DNA of 50,284 nt, from positions 1-50,284 of the forward strand of contig NZ_JAFMPX010000026.1 in assembly GCF_017353415.1 (NCBI RefSeq), in the 5' to 3' direction. Of the stretch, positions 42,832 through 50,284 are shown one piece after another (within the stretch, counting starts at the first letter, position 1; the number at the start of each line of letters is the position of its first letter). Source of the stretch: Arthrobacter sp. E3. Its GTDB lineage: Bacteria > Actinomycetota > Actinomycetes > Actinomycetales > Micrococcaceae. The notes under the pieces were generated by a model, which saw only the letters and a program-made list of their open reading frames with translations, was not told the DNA's origin and made no database searches. Both the position numbers and the translations under genes were made by a program.

Positions 42832-43506
42832 ATGAACACCACCTTGAAGTCCGGAAACCGTAAGCGCATCAGCTTTGGCCTGGGAATCCTGGCCGTTGCA
42901 GCAATGGGAATCACTTCCTGCAGCGGAGCAACGACCACCACGCCGAGCGCAAGCTCGGAGGCGCCGATGTCTTCCGAAGCCCCCATGGCCACCACTGAGG
43001 CAATGGCAGGAGACCTTGTTGGATCAGGCTGTGCAGCCTACGCCGAAGCAGTTCCGTCGGGAGCAGGTTCAGTTGCCGGCATGGCTCAGGATCCGGTTGC
43101 CACCGCTGCCTCGAACAACCCCCTGTTGAAGACTCTCACGGCCGCCATCTCGGGCCAGTTGAACAAGGACGTCAATCTGGTTGACACGCTCAACGGCGGC
43201 CAGTTCACAGTCTTCGCACCAGTTGATGACGCCTTCGCCAAGATCCCGGCAGCAACCATCGACGGATTGAAGACCGACTCGGCAGCATTGACTTCCATCC
43301 TGACGTACCACGTGGTCCCCGGTCAGCTTTCCCCCAAGGACATTGATGGAACGCACGCAACCGCCGAGGGAAGCGACCTGAAGGTCACCGGCAGTGGCGA
43401 CAACATCATGGTCAATGACGCCAAGGTGATCTGTGGTGGCGTCAAGACTGCCAACGCCACGGTCTACCTGATCGACACCGTACTGATGCCCCCGGCCAAG
43501 AAGTAA
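42832..43506 (+). CDS. Fasciclin (FAS1) domain lipoprotein
   Basis: This 224-residue protein has a lipoprotein signal (lipobox MGITSC, Cys30), a Ser/Thr/Ala/Met linker, and one FAS1 domain with the H1 motif [14 protein letters not shown] and the closing [13 protein letters not shown] and [11 protein letters not shown]. It resembles MPT70/MPT83 of mycobacteria, which are SigK targets. It is anchored outside the membrane and may act in adhesion or envelope sensing. A GGAGA ribosome binding site lies six bases before the ATG. Gene order (FAS1, sigK, rskA) supports the SigK link. Confidence 0.9.
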   Translation: MNTTLKSGNRKRISFGLGILAVAAMGITSCSGATTTTPSASSEAPMSSEAPMATTEAMAGDLVGSGCAAYAEAVPSGAGSVAGMAQDPVATAASNNPLLKTLTAAISGQLNKDVNLVDTLNGGQFTVFAPVDDAFAKIPAATIDGLKTDSAALTSILTYHVVPGQLSPKDIDGTHATAEGSDLKVTGSGDNIMVNDAKVICGGVKTANATVYLIDTVLMPPAKK

Positions 43507-43582
43507 CCGTAAGCATCAATATTTCGCAACACATATCGAAGGAAGTCCGCTTCAGAGGGAAGAACGTGGCACTGTAGACACT

Positions 43583-44164
43583 ATGCGTGTACCGTGGTTG
43601 CGATCCGTGGAGGCCTTGGCCCCGCCGTCCCAGGAAGAACTTATCCGCCTCGTCGCCTCTGGCGACGAGGCGGCCTTTGAGATTTTGTATGACGAAGTAG
43701 CGCCCAGAGTATTTGGCTTAGTGCGCCGCGTTGTCAGGGACCCCGCCCAGAGTCAGGAAGTGACCCAAGAGGTTTTCCTTGACATCTGGGAACAGGCATC
43801 CCGCTTTGATCCGGACAAAGGCAAGGCAATGTCTTGGATTTTGGTCATTGCGCACCGAAAGGCAGTGGATAAAGTCAGAGCCAGCCAGGCCAGCACCGAC
43901 AGGGACCTGCGCCAAGGTATCAAAGAGTTTCAAGAGAGCTACGAGGACGTTGCTGACACGGTGGAAGGCAAGTTTGAGGCCGAACGCGTCAAACAGGCCT
44001 TAAAGTCCTTGACACCTGCCCAGCAGGAAGCCATCAGCTTGGCCTACTACGGAGGCTACACCCATCAAGAGGTAGCGGAGCTTCTCAAGGTTCCAGTGGG
44101 TACAATTAAGACAAGAATCCGTGACGGAATGATAAGGATGCGAGACAGGTTAGGAGTGGCATGA
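43583..44164 (+). CDS. sigK: ECF sigma factor SigK
   Basis: This 193-residue sigma factor has region 2 (FEILYDEVAPRVFGLVRRVVRDPAQSQEVTQEVFLDIWEQASRFD) and region 4 (LKSLTPAQQEAISLAYYGGYTHQEVAELLKVPVGTIKTRIRDGM). Sequence, the overlapping rskA gene and the FAS1 gene upstream identify it as SigK. It should transcribe the FAS1 and oxidoreductase genes when released from RskA. The stop overlaps the rskA start (ATGATG). I did not find a good copy of the CAATCC/CCGAAGT motif before this gene. Confidence 0.9.
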   Translation: MRVPWLRSVEALAPPSQEELIRLVASGDEAAFEILYDEVAPRVFGLVRRVVRDPAQSQEVTQEVFLDIWEQASRFDPDKGKAMSWILVIAHRKAVDKVRASQASTDRDLRQGIKEFQESYEDVADTVEGKFEAERVKQALKSLTPAQQEAISLAYYGGYTHQEVAELLKVPVGTIKTRIRDGMIRMRDRLGVA

Positions 44165-44970
44165 TGGACAAGCAATTGCACTTGAACACCGGCTCCTACG
44201 CTTTGGACGCCCTGGATAACCAGGAACGTATCGAGTTTGAAGAGTTCGCAATCACCGACGAGCAGACATCGCAAGAGGCACGCGAACTCACCGAGACAGC
44301 GACACTGCTGGCCTACGGAACAGATGAGCAAGCACCACCGGCACAGCTCAAGGCCGACGTGATGGCTGCCATTCGCAACAAACGTCAACTTTCGAACTCC
44401 TCAACAGTCCTCGATATTTCCTCCGGTAAAAGGCATGGAAGCCATTCCTCGGCTCCCAACACCGCCACCCGGAGTCGCTGGCTGCCAGCACTGAGCGCCG
44501 CTGCTGCGCTGGCGGTTTTCGCCGGTGCCGCCGGTTGGGTTGTCGGCCAAAATTCGACCGACACCGACTTGCAAAAAAGGCTTGTGGCCCTTGAATCCAA
44601 TCAGGCCTCGGCTGCGGCACAACAGGAAGCCATGCTGGGGATAGTCAGTGCCTCCGACGCCAAGATTGCCACCACCGAAATGTCCGACGGCGCATCAGTA
44701 ACCGTCGCCTCCTCCACCACGGCCAACAGGGCCGCCGTCATGGTCAAGGGCATGCCTGAGCTGCCGGCGGATAAAACCTATGAACTCTGGTTCATCTCCG
44801 CCGAAGGGGCGGTTCCCGCAGGGGTCATGCCGAATCCCGGCTCTCCCACCCCAGGCATGCAGGTGCTCGACGGGAAGCTGGACGGTGCCACGCATGTCGG
44901 GATCACCATTGAACCGGCTGGCGGTTCGACGGCGCCCACCACCAAGCCACTTATGGTCCAAGCGCTCTAA
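44161..44970 (+). CDS. rskA: Anti-sigma-K factor RskA
   Basis: This 269-residue protein has an N-terminal cytoplasmic anti-sigma domain (GSYALDALDNQERIEFEEF), one membrane helix (WLPALSAAAALAVFAGAAGWVVG, near residue 110) and an extracytoplasmic domain with the RskA motif LPADKTYELWFISAEGAVPAGVM and VGITIEPAGGS. It holds SigK at the membrane until proteolysis. It is translationally coupled to sigK by a 4-bp overlap and followed by a terminator. Confidence 0.92.
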   Translation: MMDKQLHLNTGSYALDALDNQERIEFEEFAITDEQTSQEARELTETATLLAYGTDEQAPPAQLKADVMAAIRNKRQLSNSSTVLDISSGKRHGSHSSAPNTATRSRWLPALSAAAALAVFAGAAGWVVGQNSTDTDLQKRLVALESNQASAAAQQEAMLGIVSASDAKIATTEMSDGASVTVASSTTANRAAVMVKGMPELPADKTYELWFISAEGAVPAGVMPNPGSPTPGMQVLDGKLDGATHVGITIEPAGGSTAPTTKPLMVQAL

Positions 44971-44984
44971 AGTAAAAGAGTTCT

Positions 44985-45030
44985 CGGAGCGGAGCCCCTG
45001 TCCAAGCAATCCGACAGGGGCTCCGCTCCG
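44985..45030 (+). terminator. Terminator after rskA, overlapping the next promoter
   Basis: CGGAGCGGAGCCCCTGT (44985-45001) pairs perfectly with ACAGGGGCTCCGCTCCG (45014-45030) around a 12-base loop, with TACTTT beyond. The -35 of the next gene's promoter begins in its loop and the -10 starts at the right arm end. Confidence 0.82.
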
Positions 45031-45034
45031 AAGT
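45007..45034 (+). promoter_or_regulatory. Putative SigK promoter of the molybdopterin oxidoreductase gene
   Basis: CAATCC (45007-45012), 15 bases and CCGAAGT (45028-45034) match the promoter at 42713 exactly, including spacing and following ACT. It lies within the rskA terminator hairpin. Confidence 0.75.
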
Positions 45035-45099
45035 ACTTTAAGAGCACCTCTACCGAACTGCCAACCCGGTAGCCAAGCAATAATTCTAAGGATCAACCA

Positions 45100-46695
45100 A
45101 TGCGCAATCTGAACAAGGCACCACGTCAACATTCTTTGCATGGACTCTGGCCAGGGGCACTGGCCGGCGTCGTTGCGGCTGGAATCTTGTTTGCCTCAGC
45201 CCAATTGGTCTCGGTCTTTTTTGGCCCTGCATCAGCCCCGCTGACATCAGTTGGCTCCACGTTCATTGATTTCACCCCGGCGTGGCTGAAAGACTTCGCC
45301 ATCGCCACTTTTGGCACGAATGACAAAATGGTGCTGCTGATCTCCATGGGAGTGGCAGCAGCCCTGCTATCCGCCGTGGCCGGCATTGTGGCCCGCAGGC
45401 ACTTTCGGGTTGGCGCCGCACTGGTGGTTGTCTTTGCCCTTGTCATGGCCGCAGCCATCATCACCCGCTCCGGCGCCGGCATTGCAGACCTCTTTCCTTT
45501 GCTGGTCGGCACCATCGCCGGGCTTCTGAGCCTGCGGTTCTTGACCCCGGAACCGAAAATAGCACATGAACAAACGCAGGCACAGCCACTTCAGGCAGGG
45601 CAGCAGGCCGCCAATGTGGATTCCACCAGTCGTCGCAGTTTCCTGCTAAGAACCGTGGCCCTGGCTGGAGTGGCTGTTGTGGCCGGCGTGGCAGGTAGCG
45701 CCCTTTCCACCACCCGCAACGCCGTGCGGCAGGTGCGTGAGGCCCTCAAGCTCCCGTCCGCCAAGATCAAAGCTGTGGCATTGCCCGCTGGGGTGCAGGC
45801 GCCGGTGGAGGGAGTCACCCCGTTTGTGACCCCCAACAGCGACTTTTACCGCATTGACACTGCCCTGGTGGTCCCGGAGATCGACCCAGCCAAGTGGGAA
45901 CTGCGCGTCCACGGAATGGTTGAGGAAGAAATTACGCTGAGTTTCGATGAACTTCTCGCGCAGGATCTCATCGAGTCGTATGTGACATTGACCTGCGTTT
46001 CGAATGTGGTCGGCGGAAACCTCGCCGGCAACGCCAAATGGCTTGGCTACCCCATTCGAGAACTGCTGGCCCGGGCAAAGCCCAAGGCGGGCGCCGACAT
46101 GGTGCTGTCCACAAGCATCGACGGCTTCAGCGCATCAACGCCCCTTCCCATTCTTCAGGATGACCGTGACGCCATGTTGGCAGTGGGCATGAACGGCGAG
46201 CCACTGCCCCTGCAACACGGATTCCCCGTCCGCATGGTGGTGCCGGGTCTTTACGGCTTTGTCTCAGCCACCAAGTGGGTTGTTGACTTGGAAGTCACAA
46301 CCTTCGCCGAGAATGCAGGGTATTGGACATCACGCGGCTGGTCCTCACACGGTCCCATCAAAACTGCATCACGTGTGGAGGTTCCCCGGGCGCTGGCACG
46401 CATCCCTGCTGGGAAAGTCTCCATCGGCGGCAGTGCGTGGGCGCAGACCAAGGGTATTTCAAAGGTTGAAATCCAGCTGGACGACGGCCCTTGGCTTGCT
46501 GCTACGCTGGCCGCCGAGGCGTCGGTGGACACTTGGCGCCAGTGGTCATACGTCTGGGAGAACGCCCCGGCCGGAAACCACAAAGTGCGCGTCCGCGCCT
46601 ACGACGTCGGCAACGAACTGCAGACCGAGGACCAGGCACCTCCGGCACCTGACGGCTCCAGCGGCTGGCACTCCATCAGCTTCACAGTGGTCTGA
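45100..46695 (+). CDS. Membrane-anchored molybdopterin-dependent oxidoreductase (sulfite oxidase family)
   Basis: This 531-residue protein has four N-terminal membrane helices (residues about 20-150). An internal twin-arginine-like sequence with a hydrophobic segment follows (SRRSFLLRTVALAGVAVVAGVAG, near 178-200). Next is an extracytoplasmic molybdopterin domain with the molybdenum-ligating Cys in VTLTCVSNVVGGNLAGNAKWLG, and a C-terminal Mo-co dimerisation domain (VSIGGSAWAQTKGISKVEIQLDDGPW). It probably reduces or oxidises sulfur or methionine-sulfoxide-type substrates outside the membrane; the substrate is unproved. Similar genes belong to SigK regulons in mycobacteria. Confidence 0.88.
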   Translation: MRNLNKAPRQHSLHGLWPGALAGVVAAGILFASAQLVSVFFGPASAPLTSVGSTFIDFTPAWLKDFAIATFGTNDKMVLLISMGVAAALLSAVAGIVARRHFRVGAALVVVFALVMAAAIITRSGAGIADLFPLLVGTIAGLLSLRFLTPEPKIAHEQTQAQPLQAGQQAANVDSTSRRSFLLRTVALAGVAVVAGVAGSALSTTRNAVRQVREALKLPSAKIKAVALPAGVQAPVEGVTPFVTPNSDFYRIDTALVVPEIDPAKWELRVHGMVEEEITLSFDELLAQDLIESYVTLTCVSNVVGGNLAGNAKWLGYPIRELLARAKPKAGADMVLSTSIDGFSASTPLPILQDDRDAMLAVGMNGEPLPLQHGFPVRMVVPGLYGFVSATKWVVDLEVTTFAENAGYWTSRGWSSHGPIKTASRVEVPRALARIPAGKVSIGGSAWAQTKGISKVEIQLDDGPWLAATLAAEASVDTWRQWSYVWENAPAGNHKVRVRAYDVGNELQTEDQAPPAPDGSSGWHSISFTVV

Positions 46696-46743
46696 GCAGT
46701 GCTGCTGACATTCCCGCTCCCCCGGTGCCGATAAACTTATCCA

Positions 46744-47733
46744 ATGACCCAACCAGCTGCACCCACAGAGCGTTCCGCCCACGGCTTCGGCCTTGCCACC
46801 ACCACCAGTTCAGGCATCGTCCTTGATGTGTGGTTCCCCAGCCCTGCTCTGGGCACCATCGCAGGCACATTGGGGAACGCTCCCGAAGCAGACGCGGCCC
46901 TCACCGAGCTGGCAGCAGCAGGCACCGACCCGGACAGGGACGTGAGCGTGCAGGTTGTTTTCGCCCAGATCGACTTGGATGCAGCCCCTGAGGATGCCGT
47001 GGACGCATACCTGCGCCTGCACCTGCTCTCCCATCGCCTTGCAGCCCCGAACACCCTCAACCTCGACGGCGTTTTTGGCAAGCTCAACAATGTCGTGTGG
47101 ACCAACTTTGGCCCAGCCGCCGTCGACGGTTTTGAACTCACCCGCGCCAAGCTGCGCCACCGCGGCCCAGTCACGGTATACGGCGTCGACAAGTTCCCAC
47201 GCATGGTGGACTACGTGGTCCCGTCGGGGGTCCGCATTGGCGACGCCGACCGTGTGCGTCTCGGTGCCCACTTGGCCGAAGGAACCACGATCATGCACGA
47301 AGGCTTCGTGAACTTCAATGCCGGCACGCTGGGCACCTCCATGGTTGAAGGCCGCATTTCCGCCGGCGTCGTGGTGGGCGACGGCAGCGACGTGGGCGGT
47401 GGCGCCTCCATCATGGGCACACTGTCCGGTGGCGGCCGTGAACGGGTGGCTGTGGGCGAGCGAGTACTGTTGGGTGCCAACTCAGGCGTGGGCATCAGCA
47501 TCGGCGACGACTCCGTGGTGGAGGCTGGCCTGTATGTCACCGCCGGAACACGGGTGCGGCTCTACGGCTCCAAGAACGACGACGGCACGCTCACCAGCGC
47601 TGTGGTCAAGGCCAGCGAACTTTCAGGCCTTCCGAACCTGTTGTTCCGCCGCAACTCAAGCACCGGTGAAGTCGAGGCCCTGCCGCGCAAGGGTGTCACT
47701 GTGGCCCTCAATGAGATCCTGCATGCGAACTAG
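46744..47733 (+). CDS. dapD: Tetrahydrodipicolinate N-succinyltransferase
   Basis: This 329-residue actinobacterial-type DapD has an N-terminal domain ([21 protein letters not shown]), a central helical part, and a left-handed beta-helix made of hexapeptide repeats ([35 protein letters not shown] ... [27 protein letters not shown]). The conserved NAGTLG and [10 protein letters not shown] segments are near the active site. It makes N-succinyl-2-amino-6-ketopimelate, upstream of DapE in the same pathway. ATG 46744 gives the common length. Confidence 0.94.
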   Translation: MTQPAAPTERSAHGFGLATTTSSGIVLDVWFPSPALGTIAGTLGNAPEADAALTELAAAGTDPDRDVSVQVVFAQIDLDAAPEDAVDAYLRLHLLSHRLAAPNTLNLDGVFGKLNNVVWTNFGPAAVDGFELTRAKLRHRGPVTVYGVDKFPRMVDYVVPSGVRIGDADRVRLGAHLAEGTTIMHEGFVNFNAGTLGTSMVEGRISAGVVVGDGSDVGGGASIMGTLSGGGRERVAVGERVLLGANSGVGISIGDDSVVEAGLYVTAGTRVRLYGSKNDDGTLTSAVVKASELSGLPNLLFRRNSSTGEVEALPRKGVTVALNEILHAN

Positions 47734-47760
47734 CAACGCAACTGCTGAACGTTCCGTGCC

Positions 47761-48645
47761 ATGAGCCGGCGGAGCCGTCGCGTTGCCACGTTGCTGACTG
47801 TCACCATGGTCTGTCTCGGCCTGCTCATTGGCGGCGGCGCCTGGCTTGTTGGTACGCTCCGGAACACCTTGGCTCCAGGGCTGTCCACTGGCTGCACGGC
47901 AACGGTCGGAGACGCGAGCTACAAACTTGCCCTTGATCAAAGCCAAAATGCGTCCCTCATCACCACGCTCGCAGTGCAGCGCGGCATGCCTGCGCGCGCA
48001 GCTTCCATAGCCTTGGCCACGGCATTGCAGGAATCAAGGCTGCGCAACATTGACTACGGGGATTTGGATTCGATTGGCCTTTTCCAGCAGCGCCCGTCCC
48101 AAGGCTGGGGAAGTGTGGATGAAATCATGGACCCGGTATTTTCTGCCAACGCATTCTACGATGCCTTGGCTCAAGTACCAGGTTATGTTGACATGCCCGT
48201 CAATGACGCCGCCCAGATCGTCCAGCGCTCCGGGTACCCGCACGCCTACGGCAAGCACGAGGCGTTGTCCCGCGCCTTTGCCTCCGCCATGTCGGGGCAA
48301 AGTTCCGCAAGTCTCAATTGCACGTTGCCAACCGCAACATCCGGCAGCAACCCACAACTTGTGATTTCAGCGGCACAAGCAGCCGTGGGGCTTTTCGATG
48401 CCACTACGACGGTTAATGAAGCGGGCACACTGGTGCACGTTCCGGTTTCCCCATCCCATGGCTGGATCGTGGCCAACTGGGCACTGGCGAACGCACAACA
48501 ATTCGGCATCGTCGAAGTTAGCCATGCCGGCCAAACATGGGATAGGAGCGCCAACACCGACGGCCGCAACGTGGGCTGGCAGACTGGTGGTTCGGCAGCT
48601 CCGGAACAAGTGGCAATCCAGCTAGCCCCGGCAACACAAAGCTAG
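47761..48645 (+). CDS. Membrane-anchored conserved protein, possibly lysozyme-fold
   Basis: This 294-residue protein has one N-terminal membrane helix (TLLTVTMVCLGLLIGGGAWLVG), then an extracytoplasmic region. A conserved part contains ASIALATALQESRLRNIDYGDLDSIGLFQQRPSQGWGS, in which the ALQESRL and GLFQQRPSQGWG pieces recall lytic transglycosylase-like folds with a possible catalytic Glu. I do not know a tested function. It starts 28 bp after dapD on the same strand and may be co-transcribed. Its end overlaps the convergent gene by 4 bp. Confidence 0.72.
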   Translation: MSRRSRRVATLLTVTMVCLGLLIGGGAWLVGTLRNTLAPGLSTGCTATVGDASYKLALDQSQNASLITTLAVQRGMPARAASIALATALQESRLRNIDYGDLDSIGLFQQRPSQGWGSVDEIMDPVFSANAFYDALAQVPGYVDMPVNDAAQIVQRSGYPHAYGKHEALSRAFASAMSGQSSASLNCTLPTATSGSNPQLVISAAQAAVGLFDATTTVNEAGTLVHVPVSPSHGWIVANWALANAQQFGIVEVSHAGQTWDRSANTDGRNVGWQTGGSAAPEQVAIQLAPATQS

Positions 48646-49253
48646 ACCAGCAGTTCCACCACGGGACGGACAAAACTGCAAAAGGATGCTTGGTCATCAA
48701 GCAGGTGGGAACTCATGATGAGGCGGTTCGGTTCAATGAACCACGCCCGTTGCTCTGCGAGTGGAACTTCTACGATGGTGAGGGTGAAATCCCTGGCGCA
48801 GCGGCCGAGTTCCATCTCCCTGTTTTGTACAAGATCCGCCAAAATTTTGTGCTCACCCAGGGTTTCACGCTGCTGTGCAAGCGCTGAATACAGGTTCGTC
48901 TGCTCTCTGGACCAAGTCAGTGCGGCCCCATAGTGGGCTTGGGCCACCCGCTGCAGGGCGGGCATCCCCGCCAGTTCGGGGAAGTTCGGGGGCGTGAGGG
49001 TTTCCTGCGTACCGGGCACCTGCTGCAGCAGCCTGCTCCACCAGAATTCCCACTGGTCCCGCAAAGCGTCGGTGCCACCGACACTGGAGATCAGCATGGT
49101 GTGGTCTGAGGCGTCGACCGTGGGTGCCACATCTGACAGGGCAGGGGTACCCGCGCCCACCAGACCAGCCACGTCGCGCAGATAAAGGGCTATCAGCATG
49201 GGTCCGCACGTATCCATGGTGATGCGCCATCCGGGGCCACCTGTGTGATGCAT
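48642..49253 (-). CDS. Conserved hypothetical protein
   Basis: This 203-residue soluble protein has no signal or membrane helix. It is rich in Trp in the middle (DQWEFWWSRLLQQVPG) and has a helical centre (ALTWSREQTNLYSALAQQRETLGEHKILADLV). I do not recognise a family. It has the length and composition of a real gene of this genome. The start at ATG 49253 could be later (ATG for MDTCGPMLIALYL). Confidence 0.65.
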   Translation of the reverse strand: MHHTGGPGWRITMDTCGPMLIALYLRDVAGLVGAGTPALSDVAPTVDASDHTMLISSVGGTDALRDQWEFWWSRLLQQVPGTQETLTPPNFPELAGMPALQRVAQAHYGAALTWSREQTNLYSALAQQRETLGEHKILADLVQNREMELGRCARDFTLTIVEVPLAEQRAWFIEPNRLIMSSHLLDDQASFCSFVRPVVELLV

Positions 49254-49347
49254 TCTCTTTCGCCTCCAGCCGCTGCATTATTGGTGCAGCAATCCCACCT
49301 TCAAGATTACTCTGAAGCGAGGAACTCGGCACTGACCAAATGTGAGG

Positions 49348-49971
49348 CTATTTTAATAGGAGCGTGTGCAGATGCCTGCGAAGGGTGGACCGACCCTGTT
49401 CGGGAGCCGACCAGGCTGGTTGCAGGACCATGCGCAGGCTCAAACCGTCCAGGAGGCCGATGAGCCTTTCAGCTTCATCCACCGGGACCAAATTGGCGGC
49501 AGCGAGAGGGCTTTCCAGCAATTGCATGACCACTCGGCCAACGACGGCACCCGTGGCCCGATAGTCGTCCCTGGCGGCAGCGGAAAGGTCGGTATTGGTG
49601 CGTGCCGCCAGCATGAACTCCATGTGCACCACGGCATCGACCCGCCGGTTTTCATCCAAGGGCAGCAATTCCTCCAGGACAGCGGCGCAATTCTCCACGA
49701 TCTCCGCGGCCGCAACGGGCAAGGTGTTCTCTTCCAACTCAACAAGCTTGTCAAGGGCCCGGACATGGATGCGTTCAGAGTTTACCCTGCATGCAAACTC
49801 CATCAGTTCGCCCTGGTTATCGAAATAGTGCCGCACCGAACCCAAGGCCAGATTGGCGGCCTTGGCTACGTTGCGTAGCGATGCCTGTCCCATTCCACGT
49901 TCTGAAATAACGTGGAACACGGCGTCCGCAACGAGTTCACGGCGGTCATCGGCATCAATAATTTTAGGCAC
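49348..49971 (-). CDS. TetR/AcrR family transcriptional regulator
   Basis: This 207-residue protein has an N-terminal TetR helix-turn-helix: DRRELVADAVFHVISERGMGQASLRNVAKAANLALGSVRHYFDNQGEL, with the usual recognition helix ending HYF. The C-terminal ligand-binding part is helical and resembles the TetR_C_6/BetI-like type (VVHMEFMLAARTNTDLSAAAR). The signal and targets are unknown; the small membrane protein gene 46 bp upstream on the same strand is a candidate. Confidence 0.88.
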   Translation of the reverse strand: MPKIIDADDRRELVADAVFHVISERGMGQASLRNVAKAANLALGSVRHYFDNQGELMEFACRVNSERIHVRALDKLVELEENTLPVAAAEIVENCAAVLEELLPLDENRRVDAVVHMEFMLAARTNTDLSAAARDDYRATGAVVGRVVMQLLESPLAAANLVPVDEAERLIGLLDGLSLRMVLQPAWSAPEQGRSTLRRHLHTLLLK

Positions 49972-50016
49972 ATATCTTTTTTAGCACACTTGTTTCAACG
50001 GTGCTCAATTACTCGC

Positions 50017-50214
50017 CTACTTGCTGATTGCTGCGTCCTTCTTCTTGTCCACGTACAAAAGCACCAAGAGGACCACCATGACAACAACGGCGGCGATGAA
50101 GTACGGCAGGAATACTATTTTGCCCACCAGCAGCAGGATGCCCAGCACCACAACGACAATGGGGAATGCCATGGAGAAGGTGTGCAGCAGCAATTTCAAC
50201 ATTTTAGCTTTCAA
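50017..50214 (-). CDS. Small membrane protein
   Basis: This 65-residue protein is nearly all membrane: MAFPIVVVVLGILLLVGKI and FLPYFIAAVVVMVVLLVLLYV form two helices, followed by a basic end (DKKKDAAISK). There is no family I recognise. The start may be any of three Met codons in the first 15. It is on the same strand as, and ahead of, the TetR gene. Confidence 0.6.
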   Translation of the reverse strand: MKAKMLKLLLHTFSMAFPIVVVVLGILLLVGKIVFLPYFIAAVVVMVVLLVLLYVDKKKDAAISK

Positions 50215-50234
50215 CTTTCAAGAAGGGGATTTTC

Positions 50235-50284
50235 ATGAGAAAAGCGGCGGGGGGGGGGGCGAGGGGGGCCCGCCCCCCCCCCCC
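50235..50284. other. G/C homopolymer end of window, likely artefact
   Basis: The last 50 bases include G12, G6 and a terminal C12 run, unlike any other part of the window. They probably reflect low-quality contig-end sequence. No feature can be supported. Confidence 0.7.

Noticed and set aside
43507-43582. SigK autoregulatory promoter before sigK
   Set aside because: AATAT and TCGAAGG are present but with the wrong spacing and weak match; not enough to claim.
1-50284. CRISPR arrays, rRNA, tRNA
   Set aside because: No regularly spaced repeats, ribosomal RNA sequence or tRNA-like folds were recognised on reading.

Overview
The window is chromosomal DNA from a high-GC actinobacterium, most likely a member of the Micrococcaceae close to Arthrobacter. 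The grounds are gene content and order: a gluABCD-type glutamate transporter, a sigE / tatB / mrp / O-methyltransferase neighbourhood, a sigK-rskA pair, the actinobacterial DUF3117 miniprotein, dapD of the actinobacterial type, and frequent GTG/TTG starts. No rRNA, tRNA or CRISPR array was seen. The last ~50 bases are G/C homopolymer and look like a poor-quality contig end.

Layout. 1-5.8 kb: epimerase-like enzyme, a divergent MarR regulator / FUSC membrane protein pair with a palindromic operator, a luciferase-like oxidoreductase, a flavin monooxygenase and a DUF2809 membrane protein. 5.9-16.3 kb: an SOS-type umuDC operon (reverse strand, LexA-box-like site) whose umuC is split by an ~8.6 kb mobile element. 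The two umuC fragments rejoin exactly in frame across an 8-bp direct repeat (AAAGCACG). The element carries three overlapping tyrosine-recombinase genes and a small HTH/coiled-coil gene, then an AT-richer cargo with a secreted trypsin-like protease, a lipoprotein and an unassigned tail. 16.4-24.4 kb: DJ-1/PfpI protein, MFS transporter, a decayed ABC1/UbiB-kinase pseudogene, a P-loop kinase, a ferritin-fold protein, an RNB ribonuclease and a DEAD-box helicase. 24.5-32.3 kb: PHP phosphoesterase, aminopeptidase P, a two-gene HTH/membrane-protein operon with a perfect operator palindrome over its start codon, a general stress protein, an MgtE-N/CBS protein, DUF1003 and Mrp.

32.4-38 kb: tatB, sigE, O-methyltransferase, DUF3117, a PIG-V-like mannosyltransferase, tag, a DivIVA-like protein and a LOG-family protein. 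38-41.4 kb: the glutamate ABC transporter. 41.5-47.7 kb: dapE and dapD (lysine/diaminopimelate synthesis) flank a SigK module made of a fasciclin lipoprotein, sigK, its anti-sigma rskA and a membrane-anchored molybdopterin oxidoreductase. The fasciclin and oxidoreductase genes share the promoter motif CAATCC-N15-CCGAAGTACT, close to the mycobacterial SigK consensus. 47.8-50.2 kb: a membrane-anchored protein, a conserved hypothetical protein, a TetR regulator and a small membrane protein.

The most notable system is the umuC-disrupting element. Three recombinases plus a small HTH gene, variable cargo, and a target in the umuC/rulB family make it resemble the integron-like elements reported in rulB of Pseudomonas plasmids, here in an actinobacterium. 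UmuD itself appears to have lost both residues of its protease dyad.
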